Source: Nocardia australiensis
Lineage (GTDB): Bacteria > Actinomycetota > Actinomycetes > Mycobacteriales > Mycobacteriaceae
DNA: 64,000 nucleotides
Assembly: GCF_020733705.1 (NCBI RefSeq)
Contig: NZ_JAJFZM010000004.1
Location: 186,001 to 250,000 of the forward strand
Reading direction: 5' to 3'
Shown here: in pieces, positions 1 through 7,568 of the stretch
How positions within the stretch are numbered: position 1 is the first letter of the stretch
How the letters are laid out: the number at the start of each line of letters is the position of its first letter
Notes under the pieces: generated by a model
The model's database searches: none
Seen by the model: the letters and a program-made list of their open reading frames with translations, nothing else
Told to the model about the DNA's origin: nothing
Translations under genes and position numbers: made by a program

Positions 1-516
1 GTGGTGGGGTTGGTGGGAGTGACGCTGGCGGTGACCGGCTGCGGATCGACCACGGATGGATCGCCGACATCGAGTGCGGCCGATGTATCGGCCGTGACAG
101 CGGCGCTGTGGGATCCGTGCACCCAGGTCTCGGACGAGGTACTGCAACAACTCGGCATGGATCTCTCGACGAGAGGGGCCGGTGTCGCGGATGTGCAAGA
201 ACCGGGATGGAAGGTGTGTTCCTGGAACAACGCTGAGTTCAACCTGGGAATCTCGGCCACGATCCATTCCACGCAGGACCTCGATGCCAGACCCGATAAC
301 GTCGACTCCACCGTTGTCTCCTTCAACGGCCGCGGCGGAGTCCAGCACCGCAGAAAGTCGGAGAAATACGGACCGACCTGCGAGATGGCTTTCCCCTCGG
401 GGCAGGGACTGGTCGTGGTCACCACGTCGAATCGCGCGACATCGGAAAACGCCGCTGACTCGTGTGCGCACACACGCTCCGCGGCCAAGATGCTGACACC
501 GGTGTTTCCACGCTGA
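1..516 (+). CDS. DUF3558-like lipoprotein, probably 5'-partial
   Basis: Secreted lipoprotein of about 170 residues. The N-terminus shows a hydrophobic stretch ending in the lipobox LAVTGC, so the mature protein should be anchored through Cys14 at the outer face of the membrane. The region before the lipobox is too short and has no basic residues, so the real start probably lies upstream of the window and base 1 (GTG) is only the first in-frame start. After the lipobox come a Ser/Thr/Asp-rich linker, then a compact domain beginning DPCTQVSDEVLQQLG with paired cysteines, which resembles the DUF3558 lipoproteins common in Nocardia and Mycobacterium. No enzyme motif is visible and the function is unknown. 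It converges with the oxidoreductase gene that ends at 616. Confidence 0.7.
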   Translation: MVGLVGVTLAVTGCGSTTDGSPTSSAADVSAVTAALWDPCTQVSDEVLQQLGMDLSTRGAGVADVQEPGWKVCSWNNAEFNLGISATIHSTQDLDARPDNVDSTVVSFNGRGGVQHRRKSEKYGPTCEMAFPSGQGLVVVTTSNRATSENAADSCAHTRSAAKMLTPVFPR

Positions 517-615
517 CACCTCGTTGGTAAACATGCTGGGGGACTGGACAATTAGCTACCCGCACATATTTCGTCGGTGACCGACACGGGTGAGGTACTC
601 CGCACAGATGCTGGT

Positions 616-1596
616 TTAGGGGATGAGGACGACCTTGCCCATGGTCGCGCGGGTTTCGATGGCGTGGTGCGCGGCCGCCGCGGCGGCAAGCGGGAATCGG
701 TGGACCGCCGGGTGAAGTCGGCCCGTCGCCGCCGCGTCCATCGCGCGGTCCTCGAGAACGCGGATGTCGCCGCCCGCGCGCTGCAGCATTGGTGGGCCTA
801 GCACGACTTCCGAGGTGATAGCGCGTTCGGCGAGCTCGTGTCCGCTGAGTGTCAGCGGATCGTCATCGAAGTACCCGTAGACCAGATGGGCGCCACCTTT
901 GCCGACCAAATCGATAGCGGCCCTTGCGGTCTCACCGCCGATGGCATCGAAGAAGACGGTGGCGCGCCGCTCGCCGAGCTGGGTGAGAACCTGAGCGGGC
1001 CAGTCGGGGAGTAGATAGTCGGCGGCGATATCGGCGCCGTTCCTGGCTACTCGCGCCACCTTCGCGGGACCACCTGCCAGCCCTATCACGGTGGCGCCCT
1101 GGCTCTTTGCATATTGAACCAGCAGTGTTCCGATGCCGCCGGCGGCGGCGGTCACGATGACGACGCTATCGGCGCCGACGTCCGCGAACTGCAGGATGCC
1201 CATTGTGGTCCGGCCGGTGCCGATCATCGCGACCGACTCGGCCGCGTCGAGAGCTGACGGAATCTCGTGCAGCCGAGCCACATCGGTCACCGCGAGCTCG
1301 GCGTAACCGCCGGGAGCCGCGCCGAGATGGGCCACGACCTGTTTGCCGAGCCAGTCGGAGTCGACATCAGCGCCGAGCGCATCGACGGTCCCCGCGACCT
1401 CTCGTCCCGGGATGGTCGGCAGCTCCGATGGCAGATACGGGCCGGGCAGTCCCTGCCGCAACGAGGTGTCGACGACGTGAACTCCGGCGGCCGCCACCGC
1501 GATCCGGACCTGGCCGGCACCGGGCTCCGGATCGGGAACGGTTGCGTAGCACAGGTTTTCGGCCGGGCCGAAGGCGTGGAGTTGGATAGCGTGCAC
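616..1596 (-). CDS. NADPH:quinone oxidoreductase-like protein (medium-chain dehydrogenase family)
   Basis: A 326-residue zinc-independent medium-chain dehydrogenase/reductase of the quinone oxidoreductase type. The N-terminal GroES-like domain starts HAIQLHAFGPAENL. The Rossmann fold is marked by AAAGGIGTLLVQYAKSQGA near the middle, followed by a typical C-terminal tail ending MGKVVLIP. There is no zinc-binding Cys/His cluster, so it should reduce quinones or activated double bonds with NAD(P)H. An upstream in-frame ATG exists at 1638, but the GTG at 1596 has a good ribosome site (AGGAG, 6 bases upstream) and gives the usual N-terminus. It follows the TetR gene by 50 bp on the same strand and may be co-transcribed with it. 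The true substrate cannot be read from sequence. Confidence 0.85.
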   Translation of the reverse strand: MHAIQLHAFGPAENLCYATVPDPEPGAGQVRIAVAAAGVHVVDTSLRQGLPGPYLPSELPTIPGREVAGTVDALGADVDSDWLGKQVVAHLGAAPGGYAELAVTDVARLHEIPSALDAAESVAMIGTGRTTMGILQFADVGADSVVIVTAAAGGIGTLLVQYAKSQGATVIGLAGGPAKVARVARNGADIAADYLLPDWPAQVLTQLGERRATVFFDAIGGETARAAIDLVGKGGAHLVYGYFDDDPLTLSGHELAERAITSEVVLGPPMLQRAGGDIRVLEDRAMDAAATGRLHPAVHRFPLAAAAAAHHAIETRATMGKVVLIP

Positions 1597-1646
1597 GGTG
1601 GCTCCTGATTCGTGAGACGGTCGATAGCCACTCTGCAACCTGAAGT

Positions 1647-2333
1647 TCAGTTCAGGTCAACCGGTGCTCTCCGGGCGGCCCGCGCCTCGAATCCGTCGCA
1701 GAGCGCGGACAGGCCGGTACGCAGCAGATCCTCCGGTGCCAGATCGCTGGCTCCAGCGCCGTCCAGTTCGGCGAGTGCCGGGGGGATCGGCAACTGTGAT
1801 TTCCCTTGCAGCAGATCGCGCAGCCCATTGCGGGCGTCCGGGTCGATTCCTTCGCGGGCGAACAACGCGCCGCTGATCTGTGGCAGCGTCGCGCCGGAGA
1901 TGTAATTCCATACGGTGAACGCCATCGTGGTCGCTTCGCGGGTGGAGACATTCAACTCGCGCAGCCCCTCGACCAGCCAGGCGAGGCAATCCAGGCTCGA
2001 CGGTCCGAAACTGTAGCGCGGCATCGCGAAGGCTAGCAGTATCCACGGATGTTGCTGGTAGAGCCCCCAATCGATCTCCGCGGCGATGCGGACGCGGTCG
2101 CGCCAGGTCCAGTTCTGCCCCTCGGCCGAGGGGTAGGGGCTGCGGCCGGCGACCACGTCGGTCATGGTTGCGATCAGCTCGTCCTTGTTCGTGACGTGAC
2201 GGTACAGCGACATCGCGCCGACGCCCATCCGGTCGGCGATACGCCGCATGGACAGTGCGTCGAGTCCCTCTTCGTCGGCGAGTGTGATCGCGGTGTCGAC
2301 GATGGCGTCCTTGGTGAGCTTCGGCTCAGTCAT
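1647..2333 (-). CDS. TetR-family transcriptional regulator
   Basis: A 228-residue repressor. Residues 6-55 form the TetR helix-turn-helix (LSMRRIADRMGVGAMSLYRHV is the recognition region), and the C-terminal half resembles the TetR_C effector domain of tetracycline-type repressors. It is divergent from the DHA2 exporter at 2438 and precedes the quinone oxidoreductase gene on its own strand. The 100 bp between the divergent genes holds two short palindromes that are candidate operators, so control of both the exporter and its own operon is likely. This is the classic arrangement for a drug-responsive repressor and pump. The ligand is unknown. Confidence 0.88.
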   Translation of the reverse strand: MTEPKLTKDAIVDTAITLADEEGLDALSMRRIADRMGVGAMSLYRHVTNKDELIATMTDVVAGRSPYPSAEGQNWTWRDRVRIAAEIDWGLYQQHPWILLAFAMPRYSFGPSSLDCLAWLVEGLRELNVSTREATTMAFTVWNYISGATLPQISGALFAREGIDPDARNGLRDLLQGKSQLPIPPALAELDGAGASDLAPEDLLRTGLSALCDGFEARAARRAPVDLN

Positions 2334-2367
2334 CCCATAACTCGCTTTCAGTTCCCGGACCGGCTGC

Positions 2368-2403
2368 GTACACTGTACCCGGGATTGTGCGTACGCCGTA
2401 CGC
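2368..2403. promoter_or_regulatory. Paired palindromes, candidate TetR operators
   Basis: The intergenic region between the divergent TetR and exporter genes carries two perfect odd-centred palindromes: GTACACTGTAC at 2368-2378 (5-bp arms) and GCGTACGCCGTACGC at 2389-2403 (7-bp arms). Both share a GTAC core, and their centres are 23 bp apart, about two helical turns. The placement between divergent regulator and pump genes is what is expected for a TetR operator. This is inference; no binding data are available. Confidence 0.5.
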
Positions 2404-2437
2404 GTCGTCGAGAATTGACATGAACAGGGGTTACGGA

Positions 2438-3937
2438 ATGACAGAGGTGCAGGCAGTGCGGTCTGAGGCGGAGTCGTCGCAGACCGGATCGCGCCGCGCG
2501 TGGTTGGGCCTCGCGGTGCTGCTGCTACCGGTCCTGCTGGTGTCGATGGACATCTCGGTGCTGTTTCTGGCCATGCCGACCCTCACCCTCGACCTCGACC
2601 CGTCGGCCACCGAGCAGCTGTGGATTCTCGATATCTACGGCTTTCTCATCGCCGGCCTGCTCATCACTATGGGCAACCTCGGTGACCGGATCGGACGACG
2701 CAATATCCTGCTGATCGGTGCATCCGTCTTCGGTGTCGCGTCGATCATCGCGGCATTCGCGCCGAGCGCCGCAGTGCTCATTGCCGCGCGGGCCTTGATG
2801 GGCGTCGGCGGTGCGACTCTGCTGCCGTCGAGCCTCTCACTGATCTCCAGCCTCTTTCCGAATGCCCGCGAACGCGGCGCCGCCATCGGCGTGTGGACCG
2901 CCTTCTTCGCAGGCGGGTCGGCGGTCGGCCCGATTCTCGGTGGACTATTGCTGCACCATTTCTGGTGGGGCTCGGTATTCCTCATCAACATTCCGGTGCT
3001 GCTGATACTGCTCGTGTTCGGGCCGTTGCTGCTGCCCGAGCAACGCTCGGCACTCCTCGGTCCGCTGGATATTCCGAGCGTGGTGTTGTCGATCGGCGGA
3101 ATCCTGCCGGTGGTGTACGCGGTGAAACACGTTGCGGCCGAGGGCCTCGACTGGTCGGCGCTGGTCATCGGGCTCGTCGGGGTGGTGTTGCTGACGGTCT
3201 TCGTGCGGCGACAGCGGCAGCTGGCCGAACCGCTGCTCGACCTGCGGTTGTTCGGCCGCGCCCAATTCTCGGTCGCCATCGGCGCCAGCCTGACCGGCAT
3301 GATGTCGCTGGCTGCCATGAGTTACCTGACCAGCATCTACCTGCAATCGGTCACCGGGCGAGACCCGTTGGCGGCGGCCATGTTCGGCATTCCGATGGCG
3401 GTCGCGGTGTTCGTGTTCTCGATGGGCGGTGCCAGGGTGGCCCAGGGCATAGGGGTGCGCGGCACATTCGTGCTGGCGCTGTTGGCGGCGGCGCTGGGCA
3501 ACCTGTTGCTGCTCGGTGTCGGTGTGGACGGCGGGATCATGTGGTATCTCGTCGGGTCCACCATCGCGGGCATCGGATACGGCCTCGCCTTCACCCTGGT
3601 GTCGGAGGTCGCGGTTTCCTCCGTTCCACCCGAGCGGGCCGGGTCGGCCGTCAGTATTTCCGAGACCAGCTTCGAACTGGGCAACGCACTGGGGCTGGCC
3701 TTGCTGGGTTCGGTTGCGGCACTGGTCTTCCGGTCCGGTGGGAACTTCGCCGCCACCCTCGGTGAGACGGTCGAGGAGGCGGGTTCCGATACGTCGCTGA
3801 TTCACGCCGCGCGGGAATCGTTCGTGTCGGGCATGCATGTCGCGACTTCGGTGGGCGCCGTATTGTTGCTCGCGATGGCCGCGGTGGCATACCTGGCCAC
3901 AAGTCGAAGCGCTGACGAGTCACCACGGCCGCACTGA
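2438..3937 (+). CDS. MFS drug exporter, DHA2 family (SmvA-like)
   Basis: A 499-residue proton-coupled exporter of the DHA2 (14-helix) major facilitator family. Early residues read VSMDISVLFLAMPTL, the family's conserved Asp in helix 1. Motif A is GNLGDRIGRRN between helices 2 and 3, and a motif C-like stretch (GGSAVGPILGG) follows in helix 5. The LWILDIYGFLIAG segment matches the SmvA/methyl-viologen branch, so cationic or lipophilic drugs are plausible substrates. ATG 2438 is chosen because AGGGG lies about 9 bases upstream; ATG 2420 is an alternative giving six more residues. Divergent from the TetR gene with candidate operators in between. The stop overlaps the remains of an SRPBCC gene downstream. 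Confidence 0.88.
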   Translation: MTEVQAVRSEAESSQTGSRRAWLGLAVLLLPVLLVSMDISVLFLAMPTLTLDLDPSATEQLWILDIYGFLIAGLLITMGNLGDRIGRRNILLIGASVFGVASIIAAFAPSAAVLIAARALMGVGGATLLPSSLSLISSLFPNARERGAAIGVWTAFFAGGSAVGPILGGLLLHHFWWGSVFLINIPVLLILLVFGPLLLPEQRSALLGPLDIPSVVLSIGGILPVVYAVKHVAAEGLDWSALVIGLVGVVLLTVFVRRQRQLAEPLLDLRLFGRAQFSVAIGASLTGMMSLAAMSYLTSIYLQSVTGRDPLAAAMFGIPMAVAVFVFSMGGARVAQGIGVRGTFVLALLAAALGNLLLLGVGVDGGIMWYLVGSTIAGIGYGLAFTLVSEVAVSSVPPERAGSAVSISETSFELGNALGLALLGSVAALVFRSGGNFAATLGETVEEAGSDTSLIHAARESFVSGMHVATSVGAVLLLAMAAVAYLATSRSADESPRPH

Positions 3938-4190
3938 AACTCGCCAAGGAGATCGTGGGCTGCGAGCGCCCGGTGCCGATGGACTATCTGATCCGTGCCT
4001 AGGTACCGCCGTTGCGCCACGAAGCAGGTAGCACGCGGCTGCGTGCGACGGCCGACGGTGCCGAGGTCACCTGGATAACACCTTCGAGGTGAAATCGCCC
4101 GTGCTGCGCGGTGCCTTGACGAACGCGCTCACCCGACTGGCCGAGCGTGCCGACATCGATCCGGCTGTCCTGGTGGCAATCGATCGGCGT
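3931..4190 (+). pseudogene. Decayed SRPBCC/polyketide-cyclase-like gene fragment
   Basis: Immediately after the exporter, one frame reads LKLAKEIVGCERPVPMDYLIRA, hits TAG at 4000-4002, continues in the same frame as VPPLRHEAGSTRLRATADGAEVTWI, and then must shift frame near 4077-4082 to continue as TFEVKSPVLRGALTNALTRLAERA. Joined, this is the second half of an SRPBCC (START-like) small-molecule binding protein: the ADGAEVTW strand and the long C-terminal helix are typical. Restoring one C in the ATAACACC stretch would repair the shift. The N-terminal half is absent, since the frame is closed upstream inside the exporter gene. At least three lesions (5' loss, in-frame stop, 1-bp deletion) make it a pseudogene. 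Confidence 0.6.
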
Positions 4191-4766
4191 TTGCCGCAGC
4201 CGCCGCGCCGATTTCGATGCCGCGCGGGCGGTAATTGGGTTCGGAATTGCTCCCGTACCAATTGGCTTCGACCGAAGATATACATGCCAAAGCCGGGTTT
4301 CGAGGTGACGTCGCGATTCGCCTTTTTCATGCAGGAGCCTATCGTGAGGCACTCGAAATGAATAATGACACGGTTTCGTCGGTTCGCAGACTCGCGCAAG
4401 AGAATACAATTGCGTGAACTGGTCTATCCCGACGACCATCCGGCACAGACAACCGGCCGTCCTCGTCCTGGCTCCCGCCGGTTCCTGCGCACCCGAACCG
4501 GGACATTACAGAGTGCCTGATGGGCGTCAAATTCGCTGCGGCGCAACAGACTCCGTTGTACGCGCAGCACCGCTGCCGGCATCGTCAGCTCCCGGTGTCG
4601 GTAAACCGCTTTCGCGGCATGGTGGTCGATGTTCATTCCTACTGCATGTCGAGCGCCGTCAGGATCGCGCGGAATATCACCCCTTTCGTCCGCGTCTCGG
4701 CAGGAACGGACCGTCAGTGCGTTTGCCGCCATGTTTTCGGTGTGCCCGACCGATGCGGGCACAAAT
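4191..4766. other. Stretch without a recognisable gene
   Basis: About 570 bp between the SRPBCC remnant and the terminator at 4767. Base composition is lower in GC than the flanks around 4240-4420, where a short open frame ending ALEMNNDTVSSVRRLAQENTIA runs to 4417 on the plus strand. I do not recognise this peptide and it has no convincing ribosome site. No inverted terminal repeats or RNA gene are visible. It may be further gene debris from the same decay event. Confidence 0.4.
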
Positions 4767-4801
4767 AATGGCGGTTCCGAAGGTTATTCGGAACCGCCAT
4801 T
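4767..4801 (-). terminator. Strong hairpin terminator
   Basis: A perfect 15-bp stem (AATGGCGGTTCCGAA pairing with TTCGGAACCGCCATT) with a 5-base loop, lying 10 bp beyond the stop of the minus-strand secreted protein gene. Read on the minus strand it is followed by the T-rich run ATTATTTG, as for an intrinsic terminator. Confidence 0.8.
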
Positions 4802-4810
4802 TCAGTGGCG

Positions 4811-5647
4811 TCAGCCTGCGATAGGGGCGTCCGGTGTCGGCTGGTCCTGGACGGGTGGCAGCGGAGCTTCGCTGCCGTATGACGGCGCGGCAAGTCCGCC
4901 GATCGCCCCCAGCGCCGCGCCCGCCGCCGCACCGACCGCTGACGCGGGCACGGTGATCACGGCGGTGCCGATGGCCGCGCCGAGCACCGGACCGATGACG
5001 AGGCCGATGGGGAGAAATGGCACGCCTGAGATGAAGCCGGCCACCGCGCCAACCGCCGCCGAGGTCGCGGCCAGCGGTGAGGATACCGCCGCGCCTGCCG
5101 CCGCGCCGATGGCGGCACCGGCGACAGTTTGCCCGGCGATCAGATCGGACCTGCTGCGCTCCATACCGACCGAATCGAGGAAGGTCGCGATACTGGCCTC
5201 AGTGACCGCAGCAGGGCCATTGATCTCCACGCTCTGCTGCGGATCGATCCAATCCGGCGCCCCGACCGCGACACCTCCGAACCGGAGCTGCCCGGGCGGC
5301 GGTGCGATCGGTGCGACGGGGGCCACCGGCTCCGGTGCGTGGAGCGCACCGAGTGGAGCGAGGTAGCTGGTATCCGGAACGGGTCGTAACCCCTGCAACG
5401 AGCTGTGCGGCTCGGCCGGGATGGCAGCGGGCGGATTCGGCTCCGGATTCGGCCCCGCCTCCGGATTCGGATTCGCCTCCGGATTCGCTTCCGGCTCCAG
5501 ATTCGTCACCGAGCTCGGCGGCGCGGGCTCGGCGTGTGCGGTTCCGGTACCTACCAGCGCGAGAACCAGCGGTATCGCCCCCGCTGCGACTATCGACCCC
5601 ACTTTTCGCCGCTGGAGATTGGGAGCCCTGTGCTTGCCTGTGCCCAT
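4811..5647 (-). CDS. Secreted Pro/Glu-rich protein with glycine-zipper C-terminal half
   Basis: A 278-residue exported protein with no recognised enzyme motif. Residues 1-39 are a Sec-type signal peptide: basic KHRAPNLQRRK, hydrophobic core, then AHA at the likely cleavage site. Next is a low-complexity linker of Glu-Pro-Asn-Ala repeats (about residues 50-75) and a Pro-rich stretch. The second half (about 160-255) is dominated by small residues in GxxxG and AxxxG spacing (AGAAIGAAAGAAVSS and GAAAGAALGAIGG), as in glycine-zipper membrane-associated segments. A distal role in the cell envelope is plausible but unproven. Monocistronic: a strong terminator follows and the upstream gene is 218 bp away. 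Confidence 0.75.
   Translation of the reverse strand: MGTGKHRAPNLQRRKVGSIVAAGAIPLVLALVGTGTAHAEPAPPSSVTNLEPEANPEANPNPEAGPNPEPNPPAAIPAEPHSSLQGLRPVPDTSYLAPLGALHAPEPVAPVAPIAPPPGQLRFGGVAVGAPDWIDPQQSVEINGPAAVTEASIATFLDSVGMERSRSDLIAGQTVAGAAIGAAAGAAVSSPLAATSAAVGAVAGFISGVPFLPIGLVIGPVLGAAIGTAVITVPASAVGAAAGAALGAIGGLAAPSYGSEAPLPPVQDQPTPDAPIAG
5431..5505 (-). repeat. Coding microrepeat in the secreted protein gene
   Basis: Imperfect tandem units built from CCGGATTCGG and related hexamers. On the minus strand they encode alternating Asn-Pro-Glu-Ala and Asn-Pro-Asn-Pro-Glu motifs. The units keep the reading frame and are of the kind that changes length by slippage, so this segment may vary between strains. 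Confidence 0.6.
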
Positions 5648-5733
5648 GTTCGCCTTTCGTCCGGAGAAATGTCACGCATGCTTTCCGGCATTCGGACCCC
5701 GGGCCTCGGCGGATTGGTCGAAACTCAGGCGAG

Positions 5734-5768
5734 ACAACAGCCAATAATTGCTACCAATTAGCTGTTGT
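5734..5768. promoter_or_regulatory. AT-rich inverted repeat upstream of the secreted protein gene
   Basis: ACAACAGC at 5734-5741 pairs with GCTGTTGT at 5761-5768 across a 19-base AT-rich centre that contains two AATT blocks. It stands about 90 bp upstream of the minus-strand start at 5647, in the only AT-rich patch of the gap, so it may be an operator or part of the promoter. Alternatively it could act as a weak terminator for the NDH-2 gene, which ends at 5866 on the same strand. Confidence 0.3.
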
Positions 5769-5865
5769 GTGCTATTCGAGCTGGAGTCTGAGTATTCTCC
5801 AGGTAGGCGGGCGGATGTTGAATTATCGGGATATTCGCGGGTGCTGACCGGGGCTGAAGTTTGGT

Positions 5866-7341
5866 TCAGCCCACTTTGCGATCGGCGGCAGCTTGGTGCG
5901 CCTTGTCCAGGGCTTTCGCCTTCTCCACCGACAGCCGTTCCACCGATTTTCCGTTCTCGGCGGGTGGTGCGCCGAGCGCGGCCGCGAGTTCGTCGGCGTC
6001 CTCCTCATCGGCATTGACGGTCTCGAGCGCGAGCCGGGCGAACACCCACTGCTCGGTCGCCGCCATCTGACCGCGGCTGCGCCCGAGGAAGGTCACGAAC
6101 CATTGGATGACCGTGACGATCCGGCTGCGATAGCCGACCAGGTAGTAGAGGTGCAGCGCCAGCCAGGCCAGCCAGGCGATGAACCCACCGAACTCCAGCT
6201 TGCCGATCTGACACACGGCGCTGAACCGCGACACCGTCGCCATGCTGCCCTTGTTGAAGTACTTGAACGGCTTGCGCTCCTGTGGCGCTTCGTCTGTCAG
6301 TCCGGCCTTGATCTGCTTGGCCGCGTATGTCGAGCCCTGGATCGCGCCCTGTGCCATTCCGGGGACATTCGGTACGGACATCAGGTCGCCAACGACGAAG
6401 ATGTTCGGGTGTCCCTTGATGGTGAGGTCCGGTTCGACGATGACACGCCCCGCACGGTCGACCTCAGTGCCCTCGGACTGCTCGGCCAGCATCTTGCCAA
6501 GCGGGCTGCCCTGCACGCCGGCCGACCACACCTTGCAGGAAGACTCGATGCGCCGGACGGTGCCGTCGGCGTCCTTCACCGTGACGCCGTGGGCGTCGAC
6601 GTCGGTGACCATGGCGTTGAGCTGGATTTCGACCCCCATCTTCTCCAGCCGCCGCTTGGCCTTACCGCCCAGCTTCGGGCCCATCGGCCCGAGCACCGCG
6701 CCCGCGCCTTCGAGGAGGATCACGCGCGCGTCGCGCGGATCGATATTGTGGAACGTCCCCTCCAAGGTGCGATCGGACAGCTCGGCGATCTGGCCCGCGA
6801 GTTCGACACCGGTGGGCCCCGCACCGATCACGACGAAGGTGAGTAGGCGATCCCGCATTTCCTGCGTGGTGGCCAGTTCGGCGCCCTCGAACGCGCCGAG
6901 GATGCGCGCGCGTAGTTCCAAGGCGTCGTCGATCGTTTTCATGCCAGGGGCGTAGGTGGCGAATTTGTCGTTACCGAAGTAGGACTGCTGCGCGCCCGTC
7001 GCGACGATCAGGCTGTCGAACTCGGTGACGGTGTTCTGGTTGAGCAGCTGGGAGGTGACCGTCTTTGCCTGCACATCGATATCGATGACATCGCCGAGCA
7101 GCACCTGCGCGTTCTTCTGTTTGCGCAGCACCAAGCGCGTGGCGGGCGCGATCTCGCCGACCGAGAGGATGCCGGTGGCGACCTGGTAGAGCAGCGGCTG
7201 AAACAGATGCGTCGAAGTCTTGGAGATCAGTGTTACGTCGACGTCGGCATGCTTGAGGTGCTTGGCTCCGAACAAGCCGCCGAAGCCCGAACCGATAACC
7301 ACCACCCGATGACGACGATTTTCGACAGACTCAGTGCTCAT
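5866..7341 (-). CDS. ndh: Type II NADH dehydrogenase (NDH-2)
   Basis: A 491-residue single-subunit, non-proton-pumping NADH:menaquinone oxidoreductase. It carries two dinucleotide-binding folds: FAD site VVVIGSGFGGLFGAKHL near residue 15 and NADH site FVVIGAGPTGVELAGQIAEL near residue 175. FQPLLYQVATGILSVGEIA is the quinone/FAD region characteristic of mycobacterial Ndh, followed later by VVGDLMSVPNVPGMAQGAIQ. A hydrophobic segment near residue 395 (AWLAWLALHLYYLVGY) anchors it to the membrane. The open frame extends 125 codons further upstream, but ATG 7341 has a clear GAGGAG site and gives the family length; the upstream part lies in the divergent promoter region of the P450. It feeds electrons from NADH to menaquinone. 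Confidence 0.95.
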   Translation of the reverse strand: MSTESVENRRHRVVVIGSGFGGLFGAKHLKHADVDVTLISKTSTHLFQPLLYQVATGILSVGEIAPATRLVLRKQKNAQVLLGDVIDIDVQAKTVTSQLLNQNTVTEFDSLIVATGAQQSYFGNDKFATYAPGMKTIDDALELRARILGAFEGAELATTQEMRDRLLTFVVIGAGPTGVELAGQIAELSDRTLEGTFHNIDPRDARVILLEGAGAVLGPMGPKLGGKAKRRLEKMGVEIQLNAMVTDVDAHGVTVKDADGTVRRIESSCKVWSAGVQGSPLGKMLAEQSEGTEVDRAGRVIVEPDLTIKGHPNIFVVGDLMSVPNVPGMAQGAIQGSTYAAKQIKAGLTDEAPQERKPFKYFNKGSMATVSRFSAVCQIGKLEFGGFIAWLAWLALHLYYLVGYRSRIVTVIQWFVTFLGRSRGQMAATEQWVFARLALETVNADEEDADELAAALGAPPAENGKSVERLSVEKAKALDKAHQAAADRKVG

Positions 7342-7568
7342 CGTCCTGCTCCTCGACAGACCTGGGCTGGGCCCCACGAACGTTCCTGACCGGACCAACG
7401 GTAGTCGGCGCTGTCGCGGCCGTCGCGGCGAGATCCCGGTTACTGCCGCGTTGCGCTGCGAAACCGCGTGGCCGTCGATCCGCCGAGAGGGAGCGTCGCG
7501 TTCGCGAACCGACCGAATGAATGTGAGGAAGAGAATACGATCGATACTGTCGTTCAGGGAGGTTTGCC

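Noticed and set aside
5431-5505. Tandem repeats that look like a short CRISPR or intergenic repeat array
   Set aside because: They lie inside a coding frame, keep the frame, and encode a Glu/Pro/Asn linker; there are no spacers.
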